Shown: positions 24,175-32,271 of the stretch, piece after piece
Layout of the letters: every line of letters begins with the position of its first letter
Numbering within the stretch: the first letter of the stretch is position 1
Assembly (NCBI GenBank): GCA_024693045.1
Contig: JAILLQ010000013.1
Coordinates: forward strand, 1-48,328
Direction of reading: 5' to 3'
From: Treponema sp.
GTDB taxonomy: Bacteria; Spirochaetota; Spirochaetia; Treponematales; Treponemataceae
Length of the DNA: 48,328 nucleotides
Notes under the pieces: generated by a model
Database searches by the model: none
What the model was told of the DNA's origin: nothing
Seen by the model: only the letters and a program-made list of their open reading frames with translations
Position numbers and translations under genes: made by a program

Positions 24175-25359
24175 TTATATTGAAATTAGTAATTGTCCCT
24201 TTATTTTTGCTATTGTTATTTTCATTGAAAGACAGGAACTGGCTAGCCCTGTTAAAAGAGTTATAAGAAGGGTAAAAATAATCATAAGTATGTAAAATAA
24301 TGGAGTAAAATCAGTCATATTTGAAAAGGCAAGGCTTTTTACGGTGAAAATTACCAAAGCACTTAGGTTTCCTGGTAAAACTTCCAGAAGCGATTCTTTC
24401 ATAATTTGTCTGCAAATGATTTTAGAAGAAGCTCCGACTGTAAACCACACAAAAAATTCTTTTTTTCTTTCTTTTATATTCATCGATTTTGCAATAAATA
24501 AGGCTGCTATAAGAACTAGCCACAGCATAATCGAAATTGAAAGGGTGAGGATTTCTCCTGACTGGATTCCTTTAGTTGAAGCTGTTAATGCTTCTTCGCT
24601 CCTAACGGCGATGACCTTTCGAACATGAATATTAATCCAGTCATTAACGCTTTTTACATAATTTTTTCCGGAAGTCTTAATCAAAAATGAAGAAAATGAT
24701 TTGTAAGGGTTTAGCTTTTTATAGTCGTCTATGCCCAATTCAACGGACAGCTTAATCAGATTGTTCAGAGTGTCTATAGAAACGAATACCATAGAATCGA
24801 GTTCTGAGCCTGTTTTTTCGAGTCTGGCTTTTACAGGAAAATCTTTTTTAAAGAGTTTAACTTTATTTTCAGGAGCTAAAACTTTATAGCCTGCAAAAAT
24901 TTCGTTTTCTTTCAATGGGATTTTTTCCCCATTTTTTAGCCAGGGGGTAATCACGAAATCTTTGTCCTCTTCAATCCCCACAATCCAGATGGGCTCCTTT
25001 CCGCTTTCATCCCGAATGTAAAGCTGAAAAGAGGTTTTGCTTATATTTTCATTTTCATCTATTCGTGTTAAAAGAGAGCGGGGGTGGTAAGAGCAGATAG
25101 GGTTTCCCTGCATGATAAGTTTTTCATCGTGAAGTTTTGTCATAGCTGCATAGGGGTAGACGATTATGTCCGCACCAAATCTGCTTTGTGAAAGAGAAAG
25201 CTCTTTCTGCATATCTTTTAAAAGTGAAAATGAAAAAAGCAGAGAAAGGGCCTGAAAGGTAATTAAAAAAATAACTAGAATACTTCTTCCAGGATGAGCT
25301 TTTATATTCTTTAATGGAATATTACTTAGAGAAAGAGATTTGCTGTAAGTGGATTTCAT
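24175..25359 (-). CDS. FtsX-fold ABC permease, paralogue of the downstream gene
   Basis: A 394-residue permease with the same plan as its neighbour: an N-terminal helix (residues about 23-45), an outside domain with SRFGADIIVYPYAA and VGIEEDKDFVITPWLK, and three C-terminal helices. It lacks the neighbour's cysteine pair, so the two halves of the channel are not equal. The ATG at 25359 (MKSTYSKSL) is chosen. A TTG at 25398 opens the frame earlier, but that TTGACC serves better as a -35 box with TTTAAT 18 bp on, which places the mRNA start a few bases before 25359. It is the first gene of the three-gene operon. Confidence 0.8.
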   Translation of the reverse strand: MKSTYSKSLSLSNIPLKNIKAHPGRSILVIFLITFQALSLLFSFSLLKDMQKELSLSQSRFGADIIVYPYAAMTKLHDEKLIMQGNPICSYHPRSLLTRIDENENISKTSFQLYIRDESGKEPIWIVGIEEDKDFVITPWLKNGEKIPLKENEIFAGYKVLAPENKVKLFKKDFPVKARLEKTGSELDSMVFVSIDTLNNLIKLSVELGIDDYKKLNPYKSFSSFLIKTSGKNYVKSVNDWINIHVRKVIAVRSEEALTASTKGIQSGEILTLSISIMLWLVLIAALFIAKSMNIKERKKEFFVWFTVGASSKIICRQIMKESLLEVLPGNLSALVIFTVKSLAFSNMTDFTPLFYILMIIFTLLITLLTGLASSCLSMKITIAKIKGQLLISI

Positions 25360-25522
25360 GGATAAAAAATTAAAACATAAAATAAATGTAAGGGTCAATC
25401 ATTCTTTGTCTAAAAAAAATCTCATTTGCGCATTTATGAAAAGTATGTATTTTCTTTCAGGGGCTTTAGTAAATAATAAAGAAATGAAAAGTCGAAAAAA
25501 AACTTTATTCTGAAAAATACTG

Positions 25523-25531
25523 TGTTATAAT
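25523..25531 (+). promoter_or_regulatory. Extended -10 promoter of the HD-GYP/binding-protein pair
   Basis: TG-T-TATAAT (25523-25531) ends seven nt before the GTG start at 25539, predicting a leaderless mRNA for a GTG-initiated gene. Confidence 0.55.
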
Positions 25532-25538
25532 TTTACAT

Positions 25539-26861
25539 GTGAAAAAGAGTCTATCTATTAGTGCAATTGTAGTAATATTACTCGCAGAATTGGCTGGTAT
25601 TACAGGAATTTTATACCTTCGTTATTGTATGGATGTACAGACTTCATTGTTTAACACCATGATTGGGCAGGTTTTTGAAGTAAAAAGTGATGTTGAAAAT
25701 ATAAAAAGTCTTCTATATAAGTACGAGTACACTATGACTTTGCTTTTGAACTCTACTGAAAGCGAACAAGATCATGTTATGCAGGAATTGTCAGATACTG
25801 AATTCGAGATAAGGAATCAACTTTTTGTTCATGGAAAGATTATGAAGACCATGAAGGCTGGCTCACAGGAAGAAGTTTTGTATCGAAGTGTAAATGACGA
25901 TATCATAAAGTACCTGAATTTCAATGTAGTTCTTCTTTCTATGAAGGATTCTGAAAGCCCTGAATCTCTAAATGATTTTGGTAGCTCTTATATCATCCCT
26001 CTGATGAATAATGTTAATTCCAGCATTGATAAAGTAACAGAGATTGCAAATACCTATGTAGAAAAGTCTAAAGCTGATATGGATTCATATCTTGCAACGT
26101 CAAAATTGCTTTCTACGGTTGGCTTTTTTGTAATCGTAATCGCCATCATAATAAGTATCATTTACAGCTATAAAGTCCTTAAAGAACTTGAAGAAAAGAA
26201 CAGGTTCTTTAAATCAAAATCAGAATCCAGCGAAATGCGTATTTCAGAGATTCAGCACAACACAATTATGGGAATTGCAGACCTTGTTGAAAGCCGAAGT
26301 GGAGAAACTGGTCAGCATGTAAAGCGTACAAGTCATCTGGTAAATATGATTTTGCTTCAGGCCAAAAAGAAAGGGAAGTGGGAAGGAATCCTTACGGATG
26401 AATACATTGACTATGTAACAAGGGCCGCTCCTATGCACGATTTGGGTAAGATTGTAATTCCCGATGCAATCTTAAATAAACCGGGTAAGCTTACTCCTGA
26501 AGAATTTGAAATAATGAAAACTCACGCAGCAGCCGGCGGTAAAATTGTTTACGATATCATCGGTGGTATAGAAGAAGTTGCTTATGTTGATATCGCAGCA
26601 GATATTGCAAATTATCATCATGAAAAGTGGAATGGGAAGGGCTATCCTACAGGAAAAAAAGGATACGAAATTCCTCTTTGTGCAAGAATTATGGCAGTTG
26701 CCGATGTTTTTGACGCTCTGATTGCGGAACGTTGTTACAAAAAACCAATGAGTTACGAAGACGCCTTTGCCTTAATTGAAAGAGAAGCAGGAGAACACTT
26801 TGATCCTGAAGTTGTAGAACTATTTTTGGAGTTAAAAGATGAAATTTTGGCAGAAAGATAA
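25539..26861 (+). CDS. Membrane HD-GYP phosphodiesterase with periplasmic sensor
   Basis: A 440-residue c-di-GMP phosphodiesterase. Helix 1 (residues 6-28) and helix 2 (about 190-212) hold an all-helical outside domain of about 160 residues resembling the four-helix bundle of chemoreceptors. A short coiled coil (KVLKELEEKNRFFKSKSE) leads to the HD-GYP domain (about 237-440) with HVKRTSHLV, HDLGKIVIPD, YHHEKWNGKGYPTG (complete GYP) and VADVFDAL. It starts with GTG at 25539. Its last 23 bp overlap the start of a solute-binding lipoprotein gene, so the two are translationally coupled. The binding protein could present its ligand to this receptor; that is an inference. Confidence 0.9.
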   Translation: MKKSLSISAIVVILLAELAGITGILYLRYCMDVQTSLFNTMIGQVFEVKSDVENIKSLLYKYEYTMTLLLNSTESEQDHVMQELSDTEFEIRNQLFVHGKIMKTMKAGSQEEVLYRSVNDDIIKYLNFNVVLLSMKDSESPESLNDFGSSYIIPLMNNVNSSIDKVTEIANTYVEKSKADMDSYLATSKLLSTVGFFVIVIAIIISIIYSYKVLKELEEKNRFFKSKSESSEMRISEIQHNTIMGIADLVESRSGETGQHVKRTSHLVNMILLQAKKKGKWEGILTDEYIDYVTRAAPMHDLGKIVIPDAILNKPGKLTPEEFEIMKTHAAAGGKIVYDIIGGIEEVAYVDIAADIANYHHEKWNGKGYPTGKKGYEIPLCARIMAVADVFDALIAERCYKKPMSYEDAFALIEREAGEHFDPEVVELFLELKDEILAER

Positions 26862-28107
26862 AATAATCCTTGGGCTTTTGGTTTTAACTTCTATTCTTAT
26901 CATATCTTGTTCCCAAAAAGAAGCTAAAAAGGAAGAGGTTGAAATTTCTTTTTCCTGGTGGGGTAAAGAAAACCGTCATAATTACACCATGGAAGGGATT
27001 ACCCGCTTTGAAGAAAAAAATCCAAATATAAAAATAAATCCAAGAGCTTGTTCCTGGTTAGAATACGAAGAAAAAATAGGTAAAGAAATATTATCTGGTG
27101 AATGTGCAGATGTTGTGCAGTTGAACTTTGACTGGCTCTACAAGTATTCTCCTGATGGAAATTCTTTTTACGATTTAAATCAACTTAAAGATTACATAGA
27201 TTTGTACAATTTTACCTTGGATGATCTGTCATACGGAACTTTTGGCGGAAAACTGAACGCAATACCTCTTGCTTTTAATACCGCAATTCCTGTTTATGAT
27301 ATGAAGATTCTAAGGGCAAATTCATTGGGAATTCCTTCTACATGGGATCAATTGTTTGAAACCGCTAGAGTTTTAAGAAAGAAGGGATTGCATGTTTTTA
27401 CATTGAGTAAACGCCATCTCTTTTTTCTGGCAATTTCCTGGTTCGAACAGACTTATTCAAAAAAAGTCTTTAATCCGGACCAGACTTTAAATATTTCTAT
27501 TGAAGAAGTAGAAATCATTTATGATTTTGTAAAAAAACTCATAGACGAAAAAGTTGTATATTCAATCGACGAAGGAATGCAGATTGAAGCAATCCGAGAC
27601 CGAAAAGTTTGCGGAGCCGTTTACTGGTGTAACGAAACTTCAATTTTCCTTTCGGAAGTTATCGCCTTGGATGGAGAACCTGTTTTAGGGAACTTTATTA
27701 CAAAGCCTGGAGCAATTGAATCCGGCTGGTACTTAAAACCCGCTTCTCTTTATGCAATCAAAAAAGACTGCAAAAATCCAAAGGAAGCTGCAATTTTTGT
27801 AGATTATCTGCTTAATAGTCCAGATTTTGCTCTTCTTCAGAAAAACGATAAGGGCGTGCCACTCAGCAATAAAAGCCTAACAGCATTAATGAAGGCGAAT
27901 GAACTTGAATCAATGCAGTACAAGGCTCTAATGAAAATTCGCTTTAATTCAGAAGTCATAAATCAAATGCTCCCAATAATGGAGGACGAAGACATCATCG
28001 ATACTTTTATCGATAACGCCTACGCTTATTCTATCGGCCAGGAAGATAAAGCATCTGCCTCAAGTGACTTTCTAAAAGATTTTAAAAAGCTTTGTGAACA
28101 AATGTAA
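26839..28107 (+). CDS. Family 1 extracellular solute-binding lipoprotein, no permease genes nearby
   Basis: A 422-residue lipoprotein (lipobox IISC, Cys24) of the sugar-binding ABC receptor type. It has ISFSWWGKENRHNYTMEGITRFEEKNPNIKI at the start, YSPDGNSFYDL and GKLNAIPLAFNTAIPVYD in the first lobe, TWDQLFETAR, and WYLKPASLYAIKK in the second. A tryptophan pair near the start would stack on sugars. No permease or ATPase genes follow within the window. The start overlaps the HD-GYP gene by 23 bp, with TTGGAG inside that gene as ribosome site. It therefore looks like a ligand-binding partner of the c-di-GMP receptor, or else an orphan receptor for a transporter encoded elsewhere. Confidence 0.88.
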   Translation: MKFWQKDKIILGLLVLTSILIISCSQKEAKKEEVEISFSWWGKENRHNYTMEGITRFEEKNPNIKINPRACSWLEYEEKIGKEILSGECADVVQLNFDWLYKYSPDGNSFYDLNQLKDYIDLYNFTLDDLSYGTFGGKLNAIPLAFNTAIPVYDMKILRANSLGIPSTWDQLFETARVLRKKGLHVFTLSKRHLFFLAISWFEQTYSKKVFNPDQTLNISIEEVEIIYDFVKKLIDEKVVYSIDEGMQIEAIRDRKVCGAVYWCNETSIFLSEVIALDGEPVLGNFITKPGAIESGWYLKPASLYAIKKDCKNPKEAAIFVDYLLNSPDFALLQKNDKGVPLSNKSLTALMKANELESMQYKALMKIRFNSEVINQMLPIMEDEDIIDTFIDNAYAYSIGQEDKASASSDFLKDFKKLCEQM

Positions 28108-28117
28108 AATAGCCTGT

Positions 28118-28162
28118 TATTTTGAGTAATTTGTTTCAGTTGTATTTTTCCTACTCAAAATA
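28118..28162 (+). terminator. AT-rich hairpin after the binding-protein gene
   Basis: TATTTTGAGTA (28118-28128) and TACTCAAAATA (28152-28162) are perfect reverse complements, followed by TATTTAATTTC. The position, 10 nt past the stop codon, suits a terminator, but there is no pure T-run. Confidence 0.45.
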
Positions 28163-28450
28163 TATTTAATTTCGGCTGACTTGAAGCCTGCTTTTTTAAG
28201 GAGCTTTTTGTACAGATTATTATGTTATCTATATTTATAATTTGATGTCAATGATATTGAAATTTTTTGATTTCTTTTTACAAGGGTGAAAAAGATTTGA
28301 GTAAATATAACTAGAAAGGTTATAATATTGTATTAAAAAGTATACTATTTAAAGATAATATTGAATTTTTGAACGATAAATGTAAAACTGGAAGCAGGGA
28401 AATAAAAGATGCAAGAGATTTAATGGCTCTTTGAAATTTTTAGTGTATTT
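28163..28450. other. Gap with promoter but no confident gene
   Basis: A promoter-like pair sits at 28297-28326. After it a frame without start codon reads SILFKDNIEFLNDKCKTG and on to REIKDARDLMAL before TGA at 28434. This looks like a scrap of a lost gene. Nothing else is seen. Confidence 0.3.
28297..28326 (+). promoter_or_regulatory. Putative promoter upstream of the YgjP-like gene
   Basis: TTGAGT (28297-28302), 18 bp, TATAAT (28321-28326). It would give an untranslated leader of about 115 nt before the ATG at 28451. Confidence 0.45.
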
Positions 28451-29014
28451 ATGCAGTTAAATTATGAAATTCAGAAATCCAAAAGACGCTCAATCTCTAT
28501 ACAAGTGGTGGATAGTAAGAAAATTCTGGTAAAAGTGCCGCTTGGAACACCTGTTTCTGTTGCCGAAAATTTTATCAGGGAAAAGAAATCCTGGATTCTA
28601 AAGCATCTGGAAAAATTCAAAAAGCAAAATGAAATTGCCCAGGAAATGGGACCTTTAACCCAAGAAGATATAAAATTGATAAAAAAGAAGGCTCGAGAAG
28701 TAATTCCTCCAAGAGTTGAACATTATGCAAAAATAGCCGGTATTTCCTATAATCAAATTCATATAAGATTACAAAAATCCCGCTGGGGCAGCTGTTCAAT
28801 TCAAGGAAATCTAAATTTTAACTGTCTTCTGGTTTTAATGCCTCAGGAAATACTAGACAGCGTAATCGTTCACGAATTATGCCATCGACATCACATGAAC
28901 CATTCAAAAGCCTTTTACGCCGAAGTGCTAAGTATTTTCCCAGATTACAAACGCTGCGACAAATGGCTCAAAGAAAACGGCGGCGCTTATTTTAACCGAA
29001 TCGAAAAAATGTGA
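28451..29014 (+). CDS. YgjP-like (WLM/DUF45) zinc metallopeptidase-fold protein
   Basis: A 187-residue cytoplasmic protein. The zinc site HELCHRHHMNHS (HExxH-like, residues about 142-153) stands two thirds along, preceded by the family's RLQKSRWGSCSIQGNLNFNCLLVLMP. The start IQKSKRRSISIQV is the usual YgjP opening. Members were named for a peptidase-like fold; the natural substrate is not settled. No strong ribosome site is seen at the ATG at 28451. It stands alone, with an AT-rich gap before it. Confidence 0.85.
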   Translation: MQLNYEIQKSKRRSISIQVVDSKKILVKVPLGTPVSVAENFIREKKSWILKHLEKFKKQNEIAQEMGPLTQEDIKLIKKKAREVIPPRVEHYAKIAGISYNQIHIRLQKSRWGSCSIQGNLNFNCLLVLMPQEILDSVIVHELCHRHHMNHSKAFYAEVLSIFPDYKRCDKWLKENGGAYFNRIEKM

Positions 29015-29086
29015 TAAATTATAACTACCTATAATGGAGATTCTGTCGACCTAAGAAAAAGAGATAAAAGGTAAGCGTTAAAATAT

Positions 29087-29102
29087 TCCCCTTTTTTGGG
29101 GA
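29087..29102 (-). terminator. Terminator-like hairpin after the acyltransferase gene
   Basis: Read on the minus strand, TCCCC-AAAAAA-GGGGA is followed by ATATTTTAAC. It lies 26 nt past the acyltransferase stop. The stem is only five base pairs. Confidence 0.4.
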
Positions 29103-29127
29103 TTTACCCCTTGAAACATCAATTTTG

Positions 29128-30192
29128 TTAAATTTTAATGACTTTTTTTATAATTTTTGATATCAATGACAATAAAAAACTACAAGGGATAATAAGAATT
29201 ATAATAAAAATATAAAACATCAGATTATCAGACGAAACAATATTTTTAGATACAAGGTTTCCGTATAAATCAAATAAAAACAAATGAGTGAGGAAAACTT
29301 CAAATGTATAATTTCCAAGCCATGAAAAAAATCTGTTTATTTTATTGAAAATATAAAATTTATCAAAATAGCTAGCAATAACTGATAAAGTAATACATCC
29401 TCCAGGGACAACAAATATGAATGGGTACCATAGTAATCCTGTTTGTAATGCAATGCTTTTAAATTTTGCTTTTACTAATTCAAGTAAAAATAATCCGAAA
29501 ATAAAGGAAACAAATAAAATTAGTATATTTTTACAAGATAATTCGTCATTTTCAGACAAATATTTTGAAATAACCATACCTATGAAAAATACTGGTAAAC
29601 GAGAAAAAGTAATGAGAAACTTTGATCCAATAAATGGAATTGAAAATAAGAAACTAGTAAAAATAAGCAATAGAATCTGATATTTTTTAGAGTATTTGTT
29701 CAATATAGAATAAAAATATGGACTTAATATATAGAAAAGCCACATAGCAGAAATATACCAGTTAATGCCTTTTCCGTTTCCCGTAAATTCTTGTATTGAA
29801 AGTAAATTGCCAATAGCACTAGTAAAAGTAAAATCATTAAATACTAATTTGTATGATAACCATATAATACAAAATGGAAGATAAATAGGAATAATTCTAT
29901 TGAATCGCTTAGTAATAAATGTGAAATAAGAATCTGTTGCGTTAATATTTTGTGAAGAAGATTCTTTCATAAGTTTATTAAGGGAAAACCAGCATCCGAT
30001 TCCTGATGCGAATAAGAAAATATCAGTTCCCCCATAAAAAAAGGTTTTCAATTCTTTTAAAATTGAAATAAAAATATTTGATTGCACATCTTTAAAGAAA
30101 GTAAGGAAGAACATTGAATGAAAATAAACAATTGCGAGAATTGCTATTCCCATCCACATACTTCGAAATTTGAGAATTTCTTTTGATTTCAT
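29128..30192 (-). CDS. Acyltransferase 3 family membrane protein
   Basis: A 354-residue inner-membrane protein with about ten hydrophobic helices. The first helix has VYFHSMFFL with the conserved His, and GIGCWFSLNK plus RFNRIIPIYLPFC follow, as in OafA/acyltransferase 3 proteins. NWYISAMWLFYILSPYFY and VFLTHLFLFDLYG are further family segments. These enzymes move acetyl or other acyl groups onto sugars of surface glycans. Codon use is markedly more A/T-rich than in neighbours, and tandem repeats lie just upstream, so it may be a recent acquisition. AGGA is eight nt before the ATG at 30192. Confidence 0.85.
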   Translation of the reverse strand: MKSKEILKFRSMWMGIAILAIVYFHSMFFLTFFKDVQSNIFISILKELKTFFYGGTDIFLFASGIGCWFSLNKLMKESSSQNINATDSYFTFITKRFNRIIPIYLPFCIIWLSYKLVFNDFTFTSAIGNLLSIQEFTGNGKGINWYISAMWLFYILSPYFYSILNKYSKKYQILLLIFTSFLFSIPFIGSKFLITFSRLPVFFIGMVISKYLSENDELSCKNILILFVSFIFGLFLLELVKAKFKSIALQTGLLWYPFIFVVPGGCITLSVIASYFDKFYIFNKINRFFSWLGNYTFEVFLTHLFLFDLYGNLVSKNIVSSDNLMFYIFIIILIIPCSFLLSLISKIIKKVIKI

Positions 30193-30231
30193 AATGATAT
30201 TCCTATGTCTGAAATGATAATTTCAAAAGTT

Positions 30232-30297
30232 TTATGTTGTTGTAGGTCGACACCATAAGCATATATTCTTATGTTGTTGTAGGTCAACACCATAAGC
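30232..30297. repeat. Two direct 29-bp repeats (37-bp period)
   Basis: Copies at 30232-30260 and 30269-30297 differ at one base (G or A in AGGTCRACACC), with the 8-bp spacer ATATATTC between. Each copy is itself closed by TTATG ... CATAA. A third partial copy in inverse orientation (GCTTATGGTG, 30303-30312) forms the adjoining terminator hairpin. Confidence 0.85.
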
Positions 30298-30321
30298 TAT
30301 ATGCTTATGGTGATTTTTTTT
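30288..30321 (+). terminator. Strong plus-strand terminator built from the repeat
   Basis: CACCATAAGC (30288-30297), loop TATAT, GCTTATGGTG (30303-30312), then eight T residues. It is oriented to stop plus-strand transcription, yet no plus-strand gene precedes it closely; it may protect against antisense reading or end a small repeat RNA. Confidence 0.65.
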
Positions 30322-30466
30322 GAAATTACGTTTTAAGATTTATTGTTATAAGAAGTTAAAACAGGAAAATTTTATGAAATAATGATGCTTGTATGCTAAT
30401 TAGAGAGAAAAAAAAGCCTTGAAAATTCAGGGCTGAGGGGTTATGTGTTATGTTGTTTTTCTATGA

Positions 30467-30892
30467 TTAACTTTTTTGGATACAAGAATACACCATGCGA
30501 CCCAAAGATAAGGAACTATACATCTTATAAGCTCCGCCTTCGTAGCACAGCTGCTCGGAGACTCGCTCAAAACAGTCCACTGGACTGTTTTGCCGGCTTC
30601 GCCGTCGCTCCCTACCTACCCTAAACCAGGATTTCTGACTGTCTGTGGTTCCAGATTTCAAAATGAAATGTAGCTGCTTAATTAAGCTTTCCGTAAGTTT
30701 TGTATTAGCACCTTCGATTATCAGATCTATGCAGCGGAAGTGATTTACTGTTTCAACAATATCATCTACCTTTACCGCCTTATCTGTAACTCCAAGAGTT
30801 TGTGTTTCAAAGATATAACGAGTCTGATCATGAGTAAGTTTTGAGCCTTCAATGGAAATAAGGCAATTCTTGAAGAGGTTAAAAATCTTCAA
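30467..30892 (-). pseudogene. Fragment of a Fic-family protein, disrupted
   Basis: The frame runs 141 residues but only about 85 look like a protein. They read IEGSKLTHDQTRYIFET, VKVDDIVETVNHFRCIDLI, KLTESLIKQLHFILKSGT and WFRVG, which is the stretch that leads up to the catalytic part of Fic (AMP-transferase) proteins. The HxFx(D/E)GN active-site motif is missing. After WFRVG (30614) the frame enters a palindromic repeat and encodes nonsense to 30467. Before residue 15 it enters the reverse strand of a chemoreceptor fragment. So both ends are broken. Confidence 0.7.
30530..30613. repeat. Palindromic GC-rich element inside the Fic remnant
   Basis: The core is CAAAACAGTCCA (30568-30579), C, TGGACTGTTTTG (30581-30592), a perfect 12-bp inverted repeat with a one-base centre. 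It is flanked by GC-rich arms (GCTCCGCC on the left, GCCGGCTTCGCCGTCGCTCC on the right) unlike the AT-rich surroundings. It has the look of an interspersed repeat. The sequence differs from the element in pstA. Confidence 0.65.
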
Positions 30893-31045
30893 AATGCTAC
30901 AACTGTAATGTTATCTAGTATGGATGAAATGTCTATAGGTGCAAAAAAGATTAACGAAACAGGTTCTGTTCTGGGTGAAATGTCTGAAAGTATGAAAGAA
31001 AGCATTTCAGAAATCAGCGGACAGATTGACGAGTTTGAAGTATAG
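30854..31045 (+). pseudogene. C-terminal scrap of a methyl-accepting chemotaxis protein
   Basis: About 60 codons on the plus strand read ILEEVKNLQNATTVMLSSMDE, then EMSIGAKKINETGSVLGEM and SISEISGQIDEFEV before TAG at 31043. Heptad spacing and the final I-x-QID-x-F are the usual C-terminal end of chemoreceptor signalling helices. There is no start and no sensor or HAMP part; the 5' edge abuts the oppositely oriented Fic fragment at about 30858. This is a leftover from rearrangement. Confidence 0.7.
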
Positions 31046-31081
31046 CCTTTTTTCACAGAAGTAAGGGGATTTCCATTTTTT

Positions 31082-31942
31082 CTAAGCTAGCAGGAAAAGT
31101 TTTGTCAGGGTAATTAATGCTGTGTATAAAAGCATACAAATAAAAAATAAAATTATTCGTTTTTTATAATGATTTTTGAAGGTAGAAACAATTTGAGGAC
31201 CATCTGGGATATCTTTAAGTTCTGGAACAACCGATTTTACAATTTCTAAACCGTCAAAAAAATATGCAATGTATCTGTATTCTGTACAGACAAAATCTGA
31301 AATTCCCAGGGAAAGACTTTTCTTTTTACACACTGAAACGGCTATTTTTTTTGTTAACTGACCGTAATTTTTTATATAAATAATAAAGCGTATTAGGGAA
31401 TAAATAAAAATCACAGAAAAAATTAGTATTGCAACATTCCTTGAAGTCTCCTCTCCAAAAGGTTTTGTAATTAGAATTGTGCATGCAATAGCATTTATAA
31501 GGAAAGTTATTATTGTTGTGAATAAAATTGAAGTGTAAAGTACAGAAAGTTTTGCATCAATCTTTTTATATCCTAAATTATATAGTTTGTTTTCAAGTTT
31601 TTTTTCAAGTTTTGGAACGACAAATTTTGAAACTTCCTTCACTACTGTCAAAATTACCCAAAGGTCATCTGTAAAACCAAGGGCGGGAATTGTATCCGGA
31701 AGAACATCAAAAGGAAGAATGAGATATAAAAGAGCACCAATAACTACAACTTTAAGCCTTACTGGAATTTCAGGAGATTTTATCTGTTCCCAGAGAAAAA
31801 GAACTTTGTCCCAAACTTTTGCGATTATCCCTTTTTTCATGAATGGGAGTTTTTCTTCAATTTTTACTATATCTGTTTCTTTAGCATTCCTGCCAAGTTC
31901 TTTTGCCTTGCTTATTGCTTTTTTCTTTATTGGAGAAGTCAT
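31082..31942 (-). CDS. DUF1232 (YkvA-like) membrane protein
   Basis: A 286-residue protein. The DUF1232 core is RLKVVVIGALLYLILPFDVLPDTIPALGFTDDLWVI (residues about 67-102), a hydrophobic helix followed by the conserved PFDVLPD. Further helices are at about 143-165, 173-192 and the C-terminus (268-286). The role of the family is unknown. The ATG at 31942 (MTSPIKKK) is chosen: TAATAT (31955-31950) is seven nt upstream, and a leaderless or operon transcript is possible. The stop of azlD is only two bases away, so it is probably the last gene of an azlCD operon. Confidence 0.75.
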   Translation of the reverse strand: MTSPIKKKAISKAKELGRNAKETDIVKIEEKLPFMKKGIIAKVWDKVLFLWEQIKSPEIPVRLKVVVIGALLYLILPFDVLPDTIPALGFTDDLWVILTVVKEVSKFVVPKLEKKLENKLYNLGYKKIDAKLSVLYTSILFTTIITFLINAIACTILITKPFGEETSRNVAILIFSVIFIYSLIRFIIYIKNYGQLTKKIAVSVCKKKSLSLGISDFVCTEYRYIAYFFDGLEIVKSVVPELKDIPDGPQIVSTFKNHYKKRIILFFICMLLYTALITLTKLFLLA

Positions 31943-31944
31943 AA

Positions 31945-32271
31945 TCAATATATTACCCTTATCAAAATCATATAGCACAGAGTTCCTGCAATAATGGACA
32001 GATACATACTTTTCTTTATTGCTTGTAGAATTACAACAAGCAGACTTGAAATTATTTCTGGAATTCCAAAGGGTTTTGAAGTTATTTCAATGTTCTTTAG
32101 ACAGTAAAAGACTAGAATCGTCATGATGGCAGGGGGAAGAAATTTTCCAAGATATAAAACTATATCCGGTAGTGCCCTCTTTCCAAAAATGATAAATGGA
32201 AGGGCTCTTAAAAGCCAGGTTATTACAGCTGTTATGATAATCACGGCAAAAGGATAAAATTCTACATTCAT
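31945..32271 (-). CDS. azlD: Branched-chain amino acid exporter subunit AzlD
   Basis: A 108-residue inner-membrane protein with four hydrophobic helices, containing ITAVITWLLRALPFIIFGKR near the N-terminus and PPAIMTILVFYCLKNI, the usual AzlD pattern. It works with AzlC to expel branched-chain amino acids or similar compounds. Its ATG overlaps the azlC stop by four bases, so the pair is translationally coupled. Confidence 0.88.
   Translation of the reverse strand: MNVEFYPFAVIIITAVITWLLRALPFIIFGKRALPDIVLYLGKFLPPAIMTILVFYCLKNIEITSKPFGIPEIISSLLVVILQAIKKSMYLSIIAGTLCYMILIRVIY

Noticed and set aside
25360..25398. TTG start that would lengthen the first FtsX permease by 13 residues
   Set aside because: The TTGACC is better read as a -35 box with TTTAAT 18 bp downstream, and the ATG at 25359 starts a normal N-terminus.
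30232..30321. Possible short CRISPR array
   Set aside because: Only two copies with an 8-bp spacer, no third spacer and no cas genes; a 37-bp tandem repeat with a hairpin explains it.
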